A stretch of 10,453 nucleotides of DNA from Candidatus Auribacterota bacterium (GTDB lineage: Bacteria > Auribacterota > UBA6266). A model generated the notes under the pieces. That model did no database searches, was not told the origin of the DNA, and saw nothing but the letters and a program-made list of their open reading frames with translations. Location of the stretch: the NCBI GenBank assembly GCA_016933315.1, contig JAFGBE010000040.1:1-10453 (forward strand). Reading direction: 5' to 3'. Positions 1 through 5,873 of this stretch are shown piece after piece; within the stretch, counting starts at the first letter, position 1; each line of letters begins with the position of its first letter. The position numbers and the translations under genes were made by a program.

Positions 1-66
1 GAATTACAGAAGCCAACTGATATGGAAAAACTTTATGAAAAACAAATATATCAGGGAGGGACTTAA
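1..66 (+). other. Possible 3' end of an upstream gene (undecided)
   Basis: Frame 1 is open from the left edge to a TAA at 64-66 and would give a 21-residue tail ending in QIYQGGT. Frame 2 is also open, to a TGA at 101-103, so the sequence does not settle which frame, if either, is coding. I recognise no family in either tail. A GGGAGGG run at 54-60 looks like a ribosome binding site, but no ATG or GTG follows at the usual distance; the nearest candidate start is the TTG at 78, which is 17 nt away and too far. Confidence 0.3.
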
Positions 67-71
67 CAGTA

Positions 72-93
72 TCCAGTTTGAGAAGAAACTGGA
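72..93. promoter_or_regulatory. Inverted repeat 8-6-8 upstream of the lacI-family gene
   Basis: TCCAGTTT at 72-79 is matched exactly by its reverse complement AAACTGGA at 86-93, with a 6-nt spacer GAGAAG. It ends 17 nt before the repressor ATG at 111. LacI-family proteins bind inverted repeats as dimers and often regulate themselves, so an autoregulatory operator is plausible. As RNA it would form an 8-bp hairpin covering most of the weak GGAAG ribosome-binding-like stretch at 91-95. No T-run follows, so it is not an intrinsic terminator. The function is inferred. Confidence 0.45.
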
Positions 94-110
94 AGTTAAG
101 TGATAAAATT

Positions 111-1139
111 ATGGCTGTTACAATAAGAGATGTTGCGAAGCAGGCTGGTGTTTCGGTAGCTACTGTGTCAAGAGCTATCAATTCTTCTACGCGTAACCAG
201 GTCAGGGAAGAGACAAGAAGGAAGATATTCGAGATTATCAAGAAATGCAATTATTCTCCGGACCAGATTGCGAGGAGCCTCAGCACAAGAAGGACCAAGG
301 TATTAGGTTTATGTATGCCTTTCAGGGCGTCGGCTTTCAGCAGCGATTATTTTACGGGAGTCATTATCGGGGCTATAGAGTCTGCGCGTAAGCTCGGCTA
401 TGAGCTGAAAATAGTGCTCCTGAGCGAAACCACGAAGGGGCTTGATGTTTCAGACGTAAGCAAGGCAAGCGCGATTGACGGCGCCCTTCTTGTCGGGACA
501 AGGATACATGACGAGCTGGTAGCTGTTTTCGAGAAAAGCGATATACCGTGGATACTTGTAAATAATTATTCCGAAGGCGAAGAGAAAGCGAATTTTGTGG
601 ATTGTGATAACGAAAAAGGCGCTTATAATGCGGCAAGTTATCTTTTGGGTATGGGGCACAGGAAAATAGCGTTTATCAAGGGGCCTGAAGATTCAAGGAA
701 TGCGAATGACAGGTTTGCCGGATACGCGAAAGCGCTGAAAAAGAACGGGATTAAGCCGGATAAATCGCTTATTAAAACAGGGAACTTTACCGAAAAAGAA
801 GGATATCTTGCGGTCCGAGCCCTTCTTTCTGACCACAGTGATATCACGGCTATTTTTTGCGCGGATGACGAAATGGCTGTGGGCGCGCTTCAGGCGGTAA
901 AAGATAAAGGGCTGAACTGTCCCAAAGATATTTCGATTATAGGTTTTGACGATATAAGGCTTTCCAGGTATGTTGACCCGCCGCTTACGACCGTAAGGCA
1001 GCCCATTTATGAAATAGGGAAACTCGCAGCTCAAATGCTGATATACATTGTAGAAGGCAAATTGCAGGCGCCTGTTTCTAAAATATTGCAGACGGAGCTC
1101 ATAGAGCGCAGTTCCTGCGCGCCTATTGCGCAAAAGTAA
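111..1139 (+). CDS. LacI-family transcriptional regulator
   Basis: This is a DNA-binding repressor or activator of the LacI/GalR family, 342 residues, the usual length for the family. Residues 4-24 form the helix-turn-helix (TIRDVAKQAGVSVATVSRAI). The hinge-helix segment SPDQIARSL at about 49-57 follows. The rest is a periplasmic-binding-protein-like ligand and dimerisation domain, with the characteristic late stretches AIFCADDEMAVGAL, ISIIGFDDIRLSRYVDPPLT and TVRQPIYEIGKLAAQML. I chose the ATG at 111 because family members start only a few residues before TIRDVA; the in-frame TTG at 78 would add 11 residues and cross an inverted repeat. The ribosome binding site is weak (GGAAG at 91-95, rather far). 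The ligand is probably a sugar or nucleoside, but no transporter or catabolic gene lies beside it, so neither ligand nor target can be named. Confidence 0.93.
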   Translation: MAVTIRDVAKQAGVSVATVSRAINSSTRNQVREETRRKIFEIIKKCNYSPDQIARSLSTRRTKVLGLCMPFRASAFSSDYFTGVIIGAIESARKLGYELKIVLLSETTKGLDVSDVSKASAIDGALLVGTRIHDELVAVFEKSDIPWILVNNYSEGEEKANFVDCDNEKGAYNAASYLLGMGHRKIAFIKGPEDSRNANDRFAGYAKALKKNGIKPDKSLIKTGNFTEKEGYLAVRALLSDHSDITAIFCADDEMAVGALQAVKDKGLNCPKDISIIGFDDIRLSRYVDPPLTTVRQPIYEIGKLAAQMLIYIVEGKLQAPVSKILQTELIERSSCAPIAQK

Positions 1140-1224
1140 AAAATATACTGCTTGCATACAGGTTCAAACAGCTGTTGAGAAAAAATCACAGGCGTGTTTT
1201 TTACAAGTTTTTTCTCTTGGTAAC
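1140..1224 (+). other. lacI-pilZ intergenic spacer with a weak terminator candidate
   Basis: This stretch separates the repressor from the PilZ gene's promoter. At 1180-1202 there is an A-run, CAC, a 4-nt loop, GTG and a T-run (A-tract 1180-1185, T-tract 1197-1202). It could act as a weak bidirectional intrinsic terminator, but the GC-containing stem is only 3 bp, with a T-T mismatch before the A-T pairs. A perfect 10-bp palindrome AACAGCTGTT lies at 1167-1176; it lacks the central CG common in LacI-family operators, so I do not claim it as one. Confidence 0.3.
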
Positions 1225-1253
1225 TTGACATTGTTATGTTAGTATGTTATTTA
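1225..1253 (+). promoter_or_regulatory. Promoter for the PilZ gene
   Basis: A perfect -35 box TTGACA lies at 1225-1230. After 17 nt comes TATTTA at 1248-1253 (3 of 6 match to TATAAT), helped by an upstream TG at 1245-1246 in the extended -10 position. TTTAAT at 1250-1255 is an alternative -10 (5 of 6) with a long 19-nt spacer. Either choice puts the transcription start at about 1260, only a few nt before the ATG at 1268. This assumes sigma-70-like consensus elements in this organism. Confidence 0.6.
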
Positions 1254-1267
1254 ATAAGCGAGTTATT

Positions 1268-1624
1268 ATGGACGAGAACCTTAATATAAATGGTTGTGAA
1301 AGAAGACGTGAATCAAGAAGTGATAAGAATTTTTCGCTGCAGCTGAGCGGCTCCGATGTTGTCGCTGAAGCGATAGATATTACCACTTCGGGTTTGAGTT
1401 GTCTTTTAAATAAACAGTTACCCGAACTTAGCGAGATGAAGGTTGAGTTTTTGCTTCCTAAAAGCAGAGATGAATCTTCTATCAGCTGTTCAGGGGTGGT
1501 GGTACGGTCTACGCCTGCGCGCCGCAAATCCGACAAAGGCCGCAAGAGGTTTGTCACAGCCTTGTATTTTCTTGACATAGACGATTCTGCGAGAAAGAGA
1601 ATCTCCGATTTTACGAAGCAATAA
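1268..1624 (+). CDS. PilZ-domain protein, predicted c-di-GMP receptor
   Basis: A small cytoplasmic protein of 118 residues made up of a single PilZ-like domain. PilZ domains bind the second messenger cyclic di-GMP through an N-terminal RxxxR motif and a following [D/N]xSxxG motif. Both are recognisable: R13-x3-R17 in ERRRESR, and D37-I-T-T-S-G42, where the usual Ser is replaced by Thr. The remainder alternates beta-strand-like segments and ends in a short basic helix, as in stand-alone PilZ adaptors. The ATG at 1268 is preferred over one at 1244, because the earlier codon lies inside the promoter's -10 region. There is no clear Shine-Dalgarno sequence. The gene is monocistronic, with its own promoter and a strong terminator. 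The neighbouring pilus ATPase gene suggests a role in pilus or surface-behaviour control; that link is inference. Confidence 0.8.
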   Translation: MDENLNINGCERRRESRSDKNFSLQLSGSDVVAEAIDITTSGLSCLLNKQLPELSEMKVEFLLPKSRDESSISCSGVVVRSTPARRKSDKGRKRFVTALYFLDIDDSARKRISDFTKQ

Positions 1625-1641
1625 GGCTTTTTATAATATAT

Positions 1642-1675
1642 AAAGGGGCGGGCCTGTGGACCCGCCCCTTTTTTT
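1642..1675 (+). terminator. Strong rho-independent terminator after the PilZ gene
   Basis: GGGGCGGG at 1645-1652 pairs perfectly with CCCGCCCC at 1661-1668. AAA at 1642-1644 can extend the stem with the first Ts, and a run of seven Ts at 1669-1675 follows. The 8-nt loop can close further by pairing CC with GG around a bulged A. It begins 18 nt after the PilZ stop codon and separates that gene from the pilus ATPase transcript. Confidence 0.93.
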
Positions 1676-1676
1676 G

Positions 1677-1705
1677 TTGTTAGAATCGGTTTATTGATTT
1701 AAAAT
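1677..1705 (+). promoter_or_regulatory. Promoter for the pilus ATPase / radical SAM operon
   Basis: TTGTTA at 1677-1682 (4 of 6 match to TTGACA) and TAAAAT at 1700-1705 (5 of 6 match to TATAAT) are separated by 17 nt. The -35 box starts one base after the T-tract of the preceding terminator. Transcription would start near 1712 and leave a leader of about 34 nt with a good AAGGAG at 1733-1738, 7 nt before the ATG at 1746. Confidence 0.6.
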
Positions 1706-1745
1706 ATTGGTGCATCGCAGTTTTGCGGCAAAAAGGAGATTCCTG

Positions 1746-2843
1746 ATGATAAACATAAAAGAACTTCTCAAGGAAGCTGTAAAAAAGGGAGCTTCGGATG
1801 TCCATATAAAGGTTAAGAGGCCCCCTATAATGAGAATCAACAGGCAGATAGTGATAACAGGGTATGATGTTTTGAAACCCGAAGATACCATGAGCATTGC
1901 CCGGTCTATTACTACAGAGGGGCAATGGAAGAAACTTATGGATGAACATGAAATTGACTTTGCCTACAGCGAGAGCGAAGTCGGCAGGTTCAGGACAAAT
2001 ATATTTTACCAGCGCGGAAGCATAGGTATTGTGATGAGGCATGTCCGGACGGATATCCTTTCTTTCGAACAGCTGGGGCTGCCCGGGGTCCTTGAGCAGA
2101 TTTCGCTTTTTCAGAGGGGTATTATCCTGGTTTGCGGGGCAAGCTCAAGCGGAAAATCAACCACCCTGGCGGCGATGGTTAATTATATTAATTCCCATGA
2201 GCGCCGCCATATAGTTACGCTTGAAGACCCCATAGAGTATCTTCACGCTGACAGGGAATGCGTTATCAATCAACGTGAAGTCGGGCTGGATACCAAAAGC
2301 TTTTATACGGCGCTGAAAAATGTGCTGCGCCAGGATCCGGACGTAATACTTATAGGCGAAATGCGTGATGCCGACAGCTTTACCGCGGCAGTCGGAGCTT
2401 CCGATACGGGGCACCTGGTTCTCAGCACCCTTCACACTGCGAATGCTTCCCAGGCGTTCGGCAGAATAATGGATCTTTTCCCTTCGAGCGAAAGGGATCA
2501 GGTAAGGCAGCAGCTTGCTTTTAATTTAAAGGCGGTTATCTGCCAGCGGCTGATAAAAACTCCCGATGGGTCGGGTGTTGTTCCTGCCGTCGAAATACTA
2601 TTGAACAATAAAACGGTTCAAAAGCTTGTTATCCAGAATAAACTCAATAAGATACCGGATGCGATTGAAATCGGGCGTGACGATGGCATGCAGACCTTTA
2701 ACCAGTCTCTGATTGATTTGATAAAATCGAAGAAAATCACCCTTGAGGAGGGGCTTGCCAAATCCGATTCTCCTGAAATGCTCAAAATGAACCTTCAGGG
2801 GATTTACCTTGATGAATCAAACCGTATTCTGGACGATTCATAA
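1746..2843 (+). CDS. PilT/PilU-family type IV pilus retraction ATPase
   Basis: A hexameric secretion-type ATPase at the base of the type IV pilus that powers pilin depolymerisation, i.e. retraction for twitching and DNA uptake. It has 365 residues, close to the usual 345-380. The N-terminal PAS-like region carries GASDVHIK (15-22) and PPIMRI. Walker A is G131-A-S-S-S-G-K137-S-T. The Asp box holds EDPIEYL (160-166), Walker B is DVILIGE (199-205), and the His box is GHLVLSTLHT (222-231). The tail resembles PilU more than PilT: AVEILLN, GMQTFNQSLIDL, and a final EEGLAKSDSPEMLKMNL. The AIRNLIRE-type motif of classical PilT is replaced by TVQKLVIQNK. The start at 1746 is set by AAGGAG at 1733-1738. 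No other pilus gene is in the window. The radical SAM gene follows 3 nt downstream and is surely co-transcribed. Confidence 0.93.
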   Translation: MINIKELLKEAVKKGASDVHIKVKRPPIMRINRQIVITGYDVLKPEDTMSIARSITTEGQWKKLMDEHEIDFAYSESEVGRFRTNIFYQRGSIGIVMRHVRTDILSFEQLGLPGVLEQISLFQRGIILVCGASSSGKSTTLAAMVNYINSHERRHIVTLEDPIEYLHADRECVINQREVGLDTKSFYTALKNVLRQDPDVILIGEMRDADSFTAAVGASDTGHLVLSTLHTANASQAFGRIMDLFPSSERDQVRQQLAFNLKAVICQRLIKTPDGSGVVPAVEILLNNKTVQKLVIQNKLNKIPDAIEIGRDDGMQTFNQSLIDLIKSKKITLEEGLAKSDSPEMLKMNLQGIYLDESNRILDDS

Positions 2844-2846
2844 GTC

Positions 2847-4364
2847 ATGCCCTGGAAAGAACTATCCGATAACAGAAAATTCCTCGATTCCGAAACAGGT
2901 CTTCCCGCAAAAAAATACGGTGATTTGTCTGTAGCTCTGGTCTATCCCGGCGATTATTCCGCCGGTATGAGCAGCCTCGGCTTTCAGCTGATATACCGTT
3001 ATCTTAACATCCATGACAACATAAGGTGTGAGAGGGCCTTTTCAAACCCGTCAAAAGGGTATTCGTTTGAAAGCGGCGCCCGTTTGTCCGATTTTGACGT
3101 CATTTCTTTCTCTTTAAGTTTCGAATTGCAGTATTTCGAGATAATAAGGATACTTGAGAGCGCGAAGATACCGCTGTTATCAAAAGACAGGACGGGAAAA
3201 GACCCGCTGATAACCGCGGGGGGCATATGTGTTTCAATGAACCCGGGCCCCCTGAGCGAAATCATAGATGTTTTCTGGGCGGGGGATTTTGAAGCCGGCG
3301 GTTACGCTATGTACGAGGCAATACTGAACACGAGAGGCAAAAGCAGAAAAGACGCGCTTTCCTCTATTTCCGGAATCAACGGGTGTCTTGTCCCTTTATC
3401 GGATCCGCAGAAAAGATGCGCGCCGCAGGCAGCTGACGTTTCCCTGCTTCGGCGTTCGTGTTCCTGTTTTATATCGCCGAAAGCCCAGTTTAACATGTGG
3501 CTGGTCGAAGTGGCGAGAGGCTGCAATTGGAACTGCAGGTTTTGCCTTATTAAATGGTTGTGCGGGAAAAGCAGGTTCAGGCTTAAGGAAGATATAATAG
3601 CTGACGCCCTTGAAGGCGCGAAAAAAGGTCAGAAAGTGGGGCTTTTGGGCCCGTCGGTGCTTGACCATCCGGATATTGAAAGTATAATGGAAGAGCTGGT
3701 AAGCGAAAAAGCCGTTTTTTCGATTTCCAGCGCCCGGGCGGACAGGTTAAACATCCGAACCCTGGAACTTTTAGTGAAGGGGGGGATAAAGCAGTTAACG
3801 GTTGCCCCTGAAACCCCCGATCCCGAAAAGCGCCGCAGGCTGAATAAAAATTTTGATAATGCCGTATTCTTCGAAAATCTGGAAAAATGCCGCCAGTCAG
3901 GCATTCAGTCCGTCAAGCTGTACTTTATGTTCGGTCTCCCATTTGGGGACGGAATTGATTTTTTGCGTGATTTTGTAAAAAAGGCCGCCGGAATTGTGAA
4001 TATATCCGTCGGCTTCTCCGCATTTGTGCCCAAGCCGCATACCCCTTTCCAGCGGTTGGGGATGATGTCCCGCCGTGAACTTGCGCGGACGCGCGCCGAT
4101 GTGCTTGACATATTGAAAAAACTGAAGATTAAAAGCGTCTCTTTTGAAGATATCAGGACTTCTGTTATACAGGGGGCTCTTTCGAGAAGCGGCAGGGAAA
4201 TGACAAAATTCCTTAAGTCCGGGAGAATCGGCGTTAAGGATGCCGAAGAATGCGCTTCAAGGGAATATAAGCCCGGCGAAACACTTCCATGGAATAACAT
4301 CATTTCCCCCTATGATGAAAAATTGTTGTCGGAGGAGAAAGATAAAGCGTTATGCCCCGGATGA
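2847..4364 (+). CDS. B12-domain-like radical SAM protein, TIGR03960-type, function unknown
   Basis: A 505-residue radical SAM enzyme. The N-terminal part (about 25-160) looks like the cobalamin-binding-like domain of the TIGR03960 group: VALVYPGDYSAGMSSLG at about 29-45, then DVISFSLSFELQY, a GG turn in PLITAGG, and NPGPL. It lacks the DxHxxG motif of true B12 binders. The iron-sulfur cluster motif is C226-x3-C230-x2-C233 within ARGCNWNCRFC. Further radical SAM features are the GLLGPSVLDHP strand, ISSARAD, TVAPETPD, KLYFMFGLPFG and FVPKPHTPFQ. It would cleave S-adenosylmethionine to make a 5'-deoxyadenosyl radical; the substrate is unknown. The start sits 3 nt after the ATPase stop with only a weak GGAC upstream, so translational coupling is likely. 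The usual partner of this group, a DUF2344/TIGR03936 protein, is not adjacent here. Confidence 0.85.
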   Translation: MPWKELSDNRKFLDSETGLPAKKYGDLSVALVYPGDYSAGMSSLGFQLIYRYLNIHDNIRCERAFSNPSKGYSFESGARLSDFDVISFSLSFELQYFEIIRILESAKIPLLSKDRTGKDPLITAGGICVSMNPGPLSEIIDVFWAGDFEAGGYAMYEAILNTRGKSRKDALSSISGINGCLVPLSDPQKRCAPQAADVSLLRRSCSCFISPKAQFNMWLVEVARGCNWNCRFCLIKWLCGKSRFRLKEDIIADALEGAKKGQKVGLLGPSVLDHPDIESIMEELVSEKAVFSISSARADRLNIRTLELLVKGGIKQLTVAPETPDPEKRRRLNKNFDNAVFFENLEKCRQSGIQSVKLYFMFGLPFGDGIDFLRDFVKKAAGIVNISVGFSAFVPKPHTPFQRLGMMSRRELARTRADVLDILKKLKIKSVSFEDIRTSVIQGALSRSGREMTKFLKSGRIGVKDAEECASREYKPGETLPWNNIISPYDEKLLSEEKDKALCPG

Positions 4365-4371
4365 TCCTGGT

Positions 4372-4400
4372 TTGTAATTTAATATTAAATGCATTATAAT
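4372..4400 (+). promoter_or_regulatory. Promoter of the yggS-proC-yggT-DUF167 operon
   Basis: TTGTAA at 4372-4377 (4 of 6) is followed by an ideal 17-nt spacer and a perfect TATAAT at 4395-4400. A start 6-8 nt downstream would fall at about 4406-4408, essentially at the A of the yggS ATG (4408). No ribosome binding site is visible before that ATG, which fits a leaderless message. The spacer contains a 14-bp perfect palindrome (4377-4390). Confidence 0.72.
4377..4390. promoter_or_regulatory. 14-bp perfect palindrome between the -35 and -10 boxes
   Basis: ATTTAATATTAAAT is its own reverse complement and fills most of the spacer of the yggS promoter. A protein bound here would block RNA polymerase, so it is a candidate operator. 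It is pure A/T, which makes chance palindromes more likely, and no regulator is known for it. Confidence 0.3.
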
Positions 4401-4407
4401 TCCACTT

Positions 4408-5073
4408 ATGAGTTTGTCTGAAAACTATCTGGAAGTTAAAGAGAGGATCGCTTCATCCGCGGCTAAAACAGGGAGAAGGGCGGACGACATAACGCTTGTC
4501 GCCGTTTCGAAAACGGTCGGCGCCGGCAGGATGACGGAATTGTTTAATTTAGGGCACAGGATCTTCGGGGAGAGCAGGCTGGATGAGGTTGTTGAAAAAA
4601 AACCGCTTTTGCCTGAAGGTATGGAATTCCATATGATAGGCCACCTGCAGTCCAGAAAGGCGAAAGATGCCATCGGGTTGTTTGGCCTTATCCAATCCGT
4701 TGATTCGTTGAAATTGGCCGGGGAAATCGACAAAAGAAGCTTTTCTGCCGGGGTGAAACAGGAAATACTGCTGGAGGTTAACACTTCCGGCGAAGAGAGC
4801 AAATTCGGGTTTTCCCACGATGAGCTGGATGGTTGTTTTGAATCAATCCTGTCATTAAAAAATATAATGGTCTCGGGGCTTATGACAATGGCCCCTTTGT
4901 CCGGGAACCCCGAAGATGTGAGGCCTGTCTTCGGGCGGACGCGGGAATATTTCGAGAAATTATGCGGTATATTCCCGATGAAATATTTGTCCATGGGGAT
5001 GAGCCAGGATTATGAGGTAGCTATCCAGGAGGGGGCGAATATGGTCAGGATAGGGACTGCAATATTCAAATAG
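4408..5073 (+). CDS. yggS: YggS/PLPBP-family pyridoxal-phosphate homeostasis protein
   Basis: A single-domain alanine-racemase-fold protein that binds pyridoxal 5'-phosphate and buffers the vitamin B6 pool. It has no established catalytic activity. Its 221 residues match the family size of about 220-235. The PLP-binding lysine is K35 in LVAVSKT. Other family marks are FGESRLDEVVEK (most members have FGEN), HMIGHLQSRKAKD, EVNTSGEESKFGF, GLMTMAPL and the phosphate-binding end LSMGMSQDYEVAIQEGANMVRIGTAIF. The start at 4408 matches the usual N-terminus (a short helix before AAxxGR) and has no Shine-Dalgarno sequence. The message may begin at or next to this ATG. It is the first gene of an operon with proC, a pairing common in bacteria that affects amino-acid metabolism. 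Confidence 0.95.
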   Translation: MSLSENYLEVKERIASSAAKTGRRADDITLVAVSKTVGAGRMTELFNLGHRIFGESRLDEVVEKKPLLPEGMEFHMIGHLQSRKAKDAIGLFGLIQSVDSLKLAGEIDKRSFSAGVKQEILLEVNTSGEESKFGFSHDELDGCFESILSLKNIMVSGLMTMAPLSGNPEDVRPVFGRTREYFEKLCGIFPMKYLSMGMSQDYEVAIQEGANMVRIGTAIFK

Positions 5074-5083
5074 GAGATAATAA

Positions 5084-5869
5084 ATGAAGATAGGTATTAT
5101 CGGAACAGGGAATATGGGACAGGCTATTATCAGCCGTCTGGAGGGGAGCCGCCTCGTTGTTTATGATAAGGATGTCTCAAAAGCGGAAAAGGTATCTAGG
5201 GATTTCGGCGCGTCCGTCCACACGCCCGAAAACGGGAAACTGGAGGAAACAGAGATTATTATCATATGCGTTAAACCCCAGGAGATGAAAAAGGCTTTGG
5301 GTTTCCTTTCGGAAATAAACCTGAAAAGCAAGGTTGTTATATCCATAGCCGCTGGAATAAAAACCGCTGACCTGGAAAAGGGACTTGGAACGGTGTCCAT
5401 CATAAGGGCAATGCCGAACACGCCGGCTTTGCTGGGAATGGGGATAACGGCGATATGCAAGGGGAAGCATGCTACGGAGGCCGATTTGAAAAAAGCGGAA
5501 AACATATTCCTGAAGATAGGGGATTGTGTGGTTGTGGAAGAGAAAGATATGGACGCCGTTACCGCTGTCAGCGGCAGCGGTCCGGCTTACGTATTCCTGT
5601 TCGCCGAGGAACTTATAAAGGCCGCCGTCAAGGCGGGGCTGCCTTTAAAAGCGAGCGAACTGCTGGTCAGGAAGACTTTCGAAGGTTCCTCCAGAATGAT
5701 GTATTCCTCCGACAGGGCTCTTTCCGAGATGAGGGAACAGGTGACATCCAAAGGGGGGACTACCGAAGAGGCCATTAAGGTGTTTCATGAAGAAAAGCTG
5801 AGCCATATTATAGAAAGAGCCGTCCACGCCGCGAAAAGGAGAAGCGGCGAATTGTCAAAAAACATTTAA
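5084..5869 (+). CDS. proC: Pyrroline-5-carboxylate reductase (proline biosynthesis)
   Basis: This enzyme reduces 1-pyrroline-5-carboxylate to L-proline with NAD(P)H, the last step of proline synthesis in the cytoplasm. It has 261 residues, close to the usual 260-275. The N-terminal Rossmann fold opens MKIGIIGTGNMG with the dinucleotide motif G7-x-G9-x-x-G12. IIRAMPNTPALLGMGITAI follows in the middle. The C-terminal dimerisation and active-site region carries the family signature VTAVSGSGPAYVFLFAEEL, the KAGLP stretch, and TSKGGTTEEAIKVF. A clear ribosome binding site, AGGAGAT, overlaps the yggS stop codon about 6 nt before the ATG, so the two genes are tightly linked. The family's catalytic Ser/Thr surroundings look intact. 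Confidence 0.97.
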   Translation: MKIGIIGTGNMGQAIISRLEGSRLVVYDKDVSKAEKVSRDFGASVHTPENGKLEETEIIIICVKPQEMKKALGFLSEINLKSKVVISIAAGIKTADLEKGLGTVSIIRAMPNTPALLGMGITAICKGKHATEADLKKAENIFLKIGDCVVVEEKDMDAVTAVSGSGPAYVFLFAEELIKAAVKAGLPLKASELLVRKTFEGSSRMMYSSDRALSEMREQVTSKGGTTEEAIKVFHEEKLSHIIERAVHAAKRRSGELSKNI

Positions 5870-5873
5870 CGGG

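Noticed and set aside
1167..1176. Perfect 10-bp palindrome AACAGCTGTT between lacI and the PilZ gene
   Set aside because: It is short, differs from the repeat before lacI, lacks the central CG usual in LacI-family operators and lies about 50 nt upstream of the nearest promoter box. Weak on its own.
3905..4303. Minus-strand open frame of 132 codons inside the radical SAM gene
   Set aside because: It is a shadow of the + strand frame, which carries clear radical SAM motifs across the same stretch.
4425..4994. Long open frame of 189 codons on the minus strand opposite yggS
   Set aside because: It lies wholly inside a well-identified gene, has a Ser/Pro-rich composition typical of antisense shadows, and matches no family I recognise.
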